Assembly (NCBI GenBank): GCA_027488935.1
Contig: JAIYAP010000046.1
Coordinates: 1 to 36,533, forward strand
From: Saprospiraceae bacterium
GTDB lineage: Bacteria > Bacteroidota > Bacteroidia > Chitinophagales > Saprospiraceae
DNA length: 36,533 nt
Direction: 5' to 3'
A program made the position numbers and the translations under genes. This document shows, one piece after another, positions 31,892 to 36,533 of this stretch. The notes under the pieces were generated by a model. It was given only the letters and a program-made list of their open reading frames with translations, was not told the origin of the DNA and did no database searches. Each line of letters opens with the position of its first letter. Positions within the stretch are counted from its first letter, which is position 1.

Positions 31892-33598
31892 TCACTGCGA
31901 GGAAACGGAGACGAGGCGGAAGCCAAGAAACTCGTCGCGAAAAGTATCTCCGATGTAGACGCGGGTGGCAGAACGACTGTTTTTGGCATTATGCCCCCAA
32001 CTACCGCCGCGGATCACGCGAGATTGACCATTCTCTACTATACCTTTACAGTTTGGGTAAGCATTGTAATAATTACTACACCACTCATATACATTTCCAC
32101 TCATATCATATAAACCAAGTTCATTAGGCGCCTTTTTGCCCACCGGGTGGGTTTTAGTGTCTGCATTGTCACGATACCAGGCAACACCTGACAGGCTATT
32201 GCTCCCAGCATAAATATAGGATTGGCTGTTATTGCCGCCCCGTGCAGCGAATTCCCATTCTGTTTCAGTGGGTAGGCGGTAGGTTTTACCCGTTTTTTCG
32301 TTGAGTTTTTTAATAAAATTCTGGACATCATTCCAACTTACATTTTCAACCGGGCAATCATCGCAGCCTTTGAAGTTAGATGGATTTTTACCCATGACTG
32401 CTTTCCATTGTGCCTGGGTTACTTCGTATTTACCCATGTAAAAGGAACTTACGGCAACAGGATGTTGGCATTCATCGCCATATCGGTCTTTTTCACTTGC
32501 CGGGCTGCCCATTTGGTAGGTACCACCTTGCACACGCTCCATGGGATAATTAAAGGGAAAACTTGGGTCAGGTTTCACTTCGACCGGGTTTCCAGATAAA
32601 GACTGCTTTAATGCTTGCTTTTCTTCAGGAATGGCAACTCCGGGCCTTGCAGTGTCCGGAATAGTCCAGTTATTCGTTTTTATAGCATTTCCATCTATAT
32701 TTCCAGCATTAAAACGCGATCCGATTTGCCAAATAATTATAAACAAAAACAATACGCCCCCACCATACGCTGCATATCTACCCCAGGGCACGGGCACAGC
32801 ATGTTGCTTTTTCAGCATTTTTATCCGGTTATTCGCCTCAGGGGTCATTGCACCTTGCGGGAACCGGGTTAAATAGGTCTGGTAGGCAGTAATTTCATTC
32901 TGTTTGCTGGCATTTTCCCAGGCTTCAAGGTCGGCACGGCGGTAATTATCTTCCTGTGTTTTGTGTTGTTGGGCTTGTTCCGTTTGATAGGCCCTTTCCT
33001 TTGCTTCCTGCGCAGCGCGCGCTTGCGCATCGGCTTCGGCTTGTTTTGCGATGCGCTCCTGCTCCTGTTTACGCGCCGCTTCCAATTTGTTTTGCTGTTC
33101 GGCAGCGATCAGGGCTTGTTCGGCCCGTTTTTCCGCATCTTGCATCAAGTACAGGGTGCGTTTTACCCCGGCGATTACATCCAACCAGGCAACATCGCGC
33201 TCGGGCCAGGAGCGGCGGTCGGTAACGGGCTTTCCATCGGTGGGCAGTACTTGCAAGCGGCTAATATCGGGGTCATCGCCAAAAGAACAAGGGCGCACAA
33301 TAATCGGCAATACCCGGGCTTCCCCTTTGTCGTGCCGTGCCAAGGCATATTTGATCTCTTTTTCGTGGATGTACACCGAATTGTAGTACGGAGCACTCAC
33401 CAAAATCAGGATGATATCTGCGGTATCTAAATATTGTATAATTTATTTTTCCCAGTCCACACCCGGGTTTATTTCCCGGTCGCTCCATACTTTAATACGT
33501 CCAGCCTTTTCGAGCGGACGCAACTGCCCCCGCAGTTCTTCTAAATACTGGGCATCTTCCCGGGCATATATGGTAAAAACCTTGTAAGGTAATGGCAT
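31892..33598 (-). pseudogene. TIR - coiled coil - TM - SUMF1 (formylglycine-generating-enzyme-like) protein, interrupted by a stop codon
   Basis: From the ATG at 33598 the frame reads MPLPYKVFTIYAREDAQYLE, later VWSDREINPGVDWEK, then TAA (33443-33445, codon 52), then continues without a shift as IIQYLDTADIILILVSAPYY to a stop at 31892. Without the stop it would be 568 residues. Domains: TIR (about 1-145) with E81 in YIHEKEIKYAL as the likely NADase glutamate; A/E/Q/K-rich coiled coil (150-215); a short YxxYLxxFPQG repeat unit; one membrane helix (about 275-295); SUMF1/FGE domain (350-568) with RLPTETEWEFAARGG, NVYEWCSN, IRGGSW and GFRLV. TIR-SUMF1 fusions occur in conflict or signalling systems. 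The rest of the frame is intact, so the change is recent, a sequencing error, or a recoded stop. A shorter product could begin at an alternative start near 33403 but would lack half the TIR. Confidence 0.85.
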
Positions 33599-33656
33599 TT
33601 GCTATGTGATAAATTAATTATGGGATAAAAGTACTATGCATTGTTTACAAATAAAA

Positions 33657-33746
33657 GGGTTCCACAGAGAAGCTTGGAGGTACGGAGGTACGCGGAGAAA
33701 AACTCTGTGTAACTCCGTCCCTCTGCGAATCTCTGTGGAATTCCTT
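33657..33746. repeat. Hairpin repeat of the TTCCACGGAG family, copy B
   Basis: The left arm begins GGGTTCCACAGAGAAGCTTG (33657-33676) and pairs with the right arm ending TCTCTGTGGAA (33730-33740). About 38-nt arms surround a short A-rich loop. Copy C repeats it 97 nt further on. Confidence 0.85.
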
Positions 33747-33753
33747 AAAAAAA

Positions 33754-33845
33754 GGGTTCCACGGAGAAGCTTGGAGGTATGGAGTTTCGCGGAGAAAAAC
33801 TCCGTGTAACTCCGTCCCTCTGAGCTTCTCCGTGGAACCCCTTAA
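33754..33845. repeat. Hairpin repeat of the TTCCACGGAG family, copy C
   Basis: GGGTTCCACGGAGAAGCTTG (33754-33773) pairs with CTTCTCCGTGGAACCC (33825-33840). It has the same layout as copy B at a 97-nt period. The arms of copy C match each other better than those of B. Confidence 0.85.
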
Positions 33846-33939
33846 AAAGCCGCATCCCGGAGGGACAAGTAGTTCTTCCCTCAAAACTTGCTAAACTCCC
33901 ATTTTCTCCCCACTTTTGCCCTCAAATTCAGGCATCACC

Positions 33940-34515
33940 ATGCGCACGACCATGAAATTCCCATCCTTTCTTTTTGTCCTTTTCCTTGCCCTCTCCAACT
34001 GGCAATGCGGCAGCGATCCAGCTCCTAGCAAACAACCAACCAGTACCACGGCACCAGTTCCGAAATCCGCCCCCGTGGAGCAAGCCGAACCGCAGTTTAT
34101 GCAGGAAGGCATCCTCGAATTTTATGCGCCCGATGGCAAACGCAAATTACAACGCTTTGATATTGAGATCGCACACGATGAAGATCAGCGCCAACAAGGC
34201 CTGATGTTCCGCAAAAGCATGGCCGATACGCAGGGGATGCTGTTTGTATTTGATCAAGAAGAAGAACAATCGTTCTGGATGCACAATACCTACATCCCAC
34301 TCGATATTGTGTACATCGACGAAGATGGCGTGGTGGTTTCGATCCAAAAGAATTGTAAAATCCTGAATGATACCCCCCTGCCTTCTGGCAAACCGGCGCA
34401 GTATGTCGTAGAAATTAACGGCGGTTTGTCGGACAAAATTGGCCTTGCACCGGGCTCCAAAACCCAATGGCGGGATTTTGTGACCAACAAAAACAAAGGG
34501 GATATCGCGTTTTAA
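33940..34515 (+). CDS. DUF192-domain exported protein (probable lipoprotein)
   Basis: 191 residues from the ATG at 33940; a second ATG at 33952 also gives a good signal sequence and a TTG at 33916 is unlikely. The signal segment FPSFLFVLFLALSNWQC ends in Cys, with NWQ before it, a loose lipobox of the kind seen in Bacteroidota. A Pro/Thr/Ala-rich linker follows, then the DUF192 domain from about residue 60: FDIEIAHDEDQRQQGLMFRK, GMLFVFDQEEEQSFWMHNTY, IPLDIVYIDEDGVVVSI and the C-terminal YVVEINGGLSDKIGLAPGSK. The family is a small conserved beta fold of unknown function, often exported. It converges on the PBP1A gene with a 3-nt gap. Confidence 0.88.
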   Translation: MRTTMKFPSFLFVLFLALSNWQCGSDPAPSKQPTSTTAPVPKSAPVEQAEPQFMQEGILEFYAPDGKRKLQRFDIEIAHDEDQRQQGLMFRKSMADTQGMLFVFDQEEEQSFWMHNTYIPLDIVYIDEDGVVVSIQKNCKILNDTPLPSGKPAQYVVEINGGLSDKIGLAPGSKTQWRDFVTNKNKGDIAF

Positions 34516-34518
34516 AAC

Positions 34519-36533
34519 CTATTGATTCTGGTCCCCAAACGTATCATCCGGCTTCTTTCCGGGTGTTTTCGGATTGGCAGGATCCTGTATTTCATCGTTG
34601 TAAATATCCGGGGCAAAATCTTCCTCATCGCCTGTGGGTGGTAATCCATCCTGATAGGCAGCGCAATTGATTTCGATGCCCAAATCGCCGGCAGGACGCA
34701 CAAAACGGGCGTTCATATCGTATCCGGAGTCTTTATCCTTTTCTAATCTGCCCAAAAATCCGGCAAAAATTGGTCGGGCCATACGCGCGCCCTGACCATC
34801 ACCAATACTCAAAAAACGAATCCAACGGTCTTCTCCGCCCACCCAGGTACCTACCACCAAGCGCGGCGTGATGCCCATAAACCAGCCATCGGTATAGTCG
34901 TTGGTCGTACCTGTTTTACCCCCAACCTCACTTTTTAAGGTATTGATACCCGGCGCACCAGACACGTTGTATTTCAACATATCCACAATCACATAATTAA
35001 CATTGGGGGCCACAGCTACTTTTTCGTCGGGCAAGGAGCGCCAAAGCACTTTGCCGTTTTTATCCTCAATTTTTTTGATCACATACGGCCGGCCGTACAT
35101 GCCTTTGTTGGCAAACGTGGAATAGGCACCGGTCATTTCCATCACGGTAAGATCGGCAGCACCCAAACAAATCGAAACCTCCTTGGGCACCCGGTAGCCC
35201 CCATCGGTACGTCGGGCTGCAGAGTCGATGCCCATGTTATTGACCAATCCACGCACGGGTTCGGTACTGCCCATCAGGCGCATCAGGTAGGCGCTCACAG
35301 AGTTCACCGAATTTTTCAGGGCCTCTTTCAAGGTCAATTTAGCGCCCGAATAAATGCCGGTGGAGTTGCGCGGCGTCCAGTCTTGCGTATGGGTGAAGTT
35401 CATGTAGCGCGCAGCAATGGTCACCTCTTGGTCGTACACGGGAAAACATGGACTGATGCTTTGCTGGGCTATGGCGGTACTGTACACAAACGGCTTGAAG
35501 GTAGAGCCCACTTGCCGGTCGGTACGAATATGGTCGTATTGAAAATGCTTAAAATTGATGCCGCCCACCCAGGCTTTGATTTCGCTGGTGGTAGGATCTA
35601 CGGCCAGCATGCCCGTTTGCAGGAACATGCGGTGGTATTTCAGGCTATCCATGGGCGACATGGTGGTATCCTTTTCGAACTTTGGATTGTTCCAGGTAAA
35701 TACTTTCATCCGCTGTTTGGTGTCATATTGTTTTTGCACCACCGCGCGCAGGGTCTGGTATTGGGTTTTGGCCTCTTTCCATTCGTTGCCCGATAAAATT
35801 TTGCGGTACGCTGCTGCCTGCTCCAGGGTTACGAAATTGGCGGCCAGCATTTTAGGAATATACCCCGCATTGGCTTCTTCAGAAAGCATGCGCTCCATAT
35901 CGGTATCGGTGAGGGCATGGTCGTACCGTTTTTCAATACGTGCACTAATGGCATCCATGTATTTGGGCCAAAGCGCCTGAAAACGATCGCCTTCCCGCAC
36001 CATGCGCCACAAGGATTCTTTGCGGCCTTTAATCTCCTCATCGGTTGTTTTTCTGGTGCGGTAGGTCCAGGGGTCGCGGCCTTTCCACACTTCAAAAAAG
36101 CGCTTTTGCATTTTTTTCATTTGCTCCACCATCGCCTCCTCGGCGTGTTTTTGGTACACCGGATCAATGGTGGTATAAATTTTCAATCCGTCTTTATAAA
36201 TATTGTACACCGACCCATTTGACTTGCGGCATTCGGGCGCCTGGAGCAACACTTTAATATCGCGCTCCAACACATCACACATATAGGGGGCTTTATCGTC
36301 GGTGAAGTTTACCTTTTTAAATTTACTCATATCCAACTTGCTCACTTCCAGGGCGTCAAACTGGGTTTCGCTCAAAAAGCCTGCCTTGCGCATTTGGGAA
36401 AGCACGACCCAGCGCCGCCGAATGCAACGCTCGGGATATTTGTTGGGGTTGTACAACGACGGGTTTTGCAACATCCCGATCAGGGTCGCCGATTCCTGGA
36501 TGTTCAGGTCTGCCTGGTCTTTACCAAAATACA
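34519..36533 (-). CDS. Class A penicillin-binding protein (PBP1A-type), N-terminus beyond the right edge
   Basis: The frame enters from base 36533 (YFGKDQADLNIQESATLIGM and LQNPSLYNPNKYPER: the end of the glycosyltransferase domain) and ends at 34519, giving about 671 codons in view. A linker region with KIYTTIDPVYQKHAEEAM follows. The transpeptidase domain has SxxK as STFK in RQVGSTFKPFVYSTAI (Ser codon at 35503-35505), SxN in KNSVNSVSAYL, and KTG in GGKTGTTNDYTDGWFMG. The tail is acidic and Pro-rich (GDEEDFAPDIYNDE, PGKKPDDTFGDQNQ). The enzyme polymerises and cross-links peptidoglycan from lipid II at the inner-membrane outer face. An insertion of about 130 residues (FEVWKGRDPWTYRT...) between the two domains is long and charged, as in Bacteroidota PBP1A proteins. 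Confidence 0.95.
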   Translation of the reverse strand, partial: YFGKDQADLNIQESATLIGMLQNPSLYNPNKYPERCIRRRWVVLSQMRKAGFLSETQFDALEVSKLDMSKFKKVNFTDDKAPYMCDVLERDIKVLLQAPECRKSNGSVYNIYKDGLKIYTTIDPVYQKHAEEAMVEQMKKMQKRFFEVWKGRDPWTYRTRKTTDEEIKGRKESLWRMVREGDRFQALWPKYMDAISARIEKRYDHALTDTDMERMLSEEANAGYIPKMLAANFVTLEQAAAYRKILSGNEWKEAKTQYQTLRAVVQKQYDTKQRMKVFTWNNPKFEKDTTMSPMDSLKYHRMFLQTGMLAVDPTTSEIKAWVGGINFKHFQYDHIRTDRQVGSTFKPFVYSTAIAQQSISPCFPVYDQEVTIAARYMNFTHTQDWTPRNSTGIYSGAKLTLKEALKNSVNSVSAYLMRLMGSTEPVRGLVNNMGIDSAARRTDGGYRVPKEVSICLGAADLTVMEMTGAYSTFANKGMYGRPYVIKKIEDKNGKVLWRSLPDEKVAVAPNVNYVIVDMLKYNVSGAPGINTLKSEVGGKTGTTNDYTDGWFMGITPRLVVGTWVGGEDRWIRFLSIGDGQGARMARPIFAGFLGRLEKDKDSGYDMNARFVRPAGDLGIEINCAAYQDGLPPTGDEEDFAPDIYNDEIQDPANPKTPGKKPDDTFGDQNQ

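Larger units (their letters stand above)
33599..33939. other. 341-nt intergenic stretch holding two hairpin repeats and a -7-like box
   Basis: No gene seen. 33599-33656 is the AT-rich upstream region of the TIR-SUMF1 gene. 33657-33845 is the pair of hairpin repeats B and C. The rest leads to the DUF192 gene and contains CACTTTTG (33911-33918), one base from the Bacteroidota -7 consensus. Confidence 0.65.

Noticed and set aside
31892-32140. SUMF1 C-terminus as a target of a diversity-generating retroelement
   Set aside because: The RGGSW...GFRLV ending is where such variable regions occur in FGE-fold proteins, but there is no reverse transcriptase, template repeat or adenine-biased variable tract in the window.

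Overview
The window reads as chromosomal DNA of a free-living Bacteroidota, most likely a member of the Saprospiria (Haliscomenobacter/Lewinella-like). Evidence: two secreted proteins end in type IX secretion (T9SS) sorting domains; there is a hybrid two-component protein with a beta-propeller sensor, a carboxypeptidase-regulatory-domain TonB receptor, a LytS/LytTR pair and Crp/Fnr regulators with the short Bacteroidota form of the C-terminal helix-turn-helix; several promoters match the Bacteroidota -7 consensus TAnnTTTG; Shine-Dalgarno sequences are weak. Species assignment is inference. No rRNA, tRNA, CRISPR array, transposase or phage gene was seen.

Layout. 1-753 (-): 3' -truncated PhoX-like phosphatase with an in-frame internal duplication. 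1062-3251 (+): T9SS-exported metalloprotease followed by a clear terminator, a decayed Crp/Fnr gene and a WrbA-like flavodoxin. 4375-12200 (+): hybrid sensor/regulator, a PLP-dependent Orn/Lys/Arg decarboxylase-family enzyme and an ATP-grasp ligase, which look like a small-molecule biosynthetic locus. 12267-13486 (-): lipoprotein and outer-membrane protein of unknown role; 13783-14301 (+): lipocalin. 14503-18884 (-): a four-gene set in which every protein has a signal peptide (VOC, tandem YHS, GlcG/HbpS, SMP-30 lactonase), flanked by two same-orientation 117-nt gene relics. 19218-21568 (+): putative Zn protease and a luciferase-like flavin oxidoreductase. 21609-28215 (-): TonB receptor, Crp regulator, LytTR/LytS pair, serine-hydrolase lipoprotein. 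28548-30032 (+): T9SS serine hydrolase. 30220-31711: DoxX-like protein divergent from a GlxA-type AraC regulator. 31892-33598 (-): TIR-coiled coil-TM-SUMF1 gene broken by a stop codon and bracketed by long hairpin repeats. 33940-36533: DUF192 lipoprotein and a PBP1A-type peptidoglycan synthase running off the right edge.

The most interesting material is: (i) the exported four-gene cassette, whose VOC and YHS genes share an identically spaced promoter/operator module (GTAAC tandem repeat 21 nt upstream of the -7 box); (ii) a family of perfect GGTCGCGACC-centred palindromes at gene 3' ends, where the repeat supplies the TAG stop codon of three different genes; (iii) the decarboxylase/ATP-grasp pair under an adjacent hybrid two-component regulator; (iv) the broken TIR-SUMF1 gene between hairpin repeats; and (v) the Crp/Fnr pseudogene and duplicated membrane-protein relics, which mark past rearrangements.
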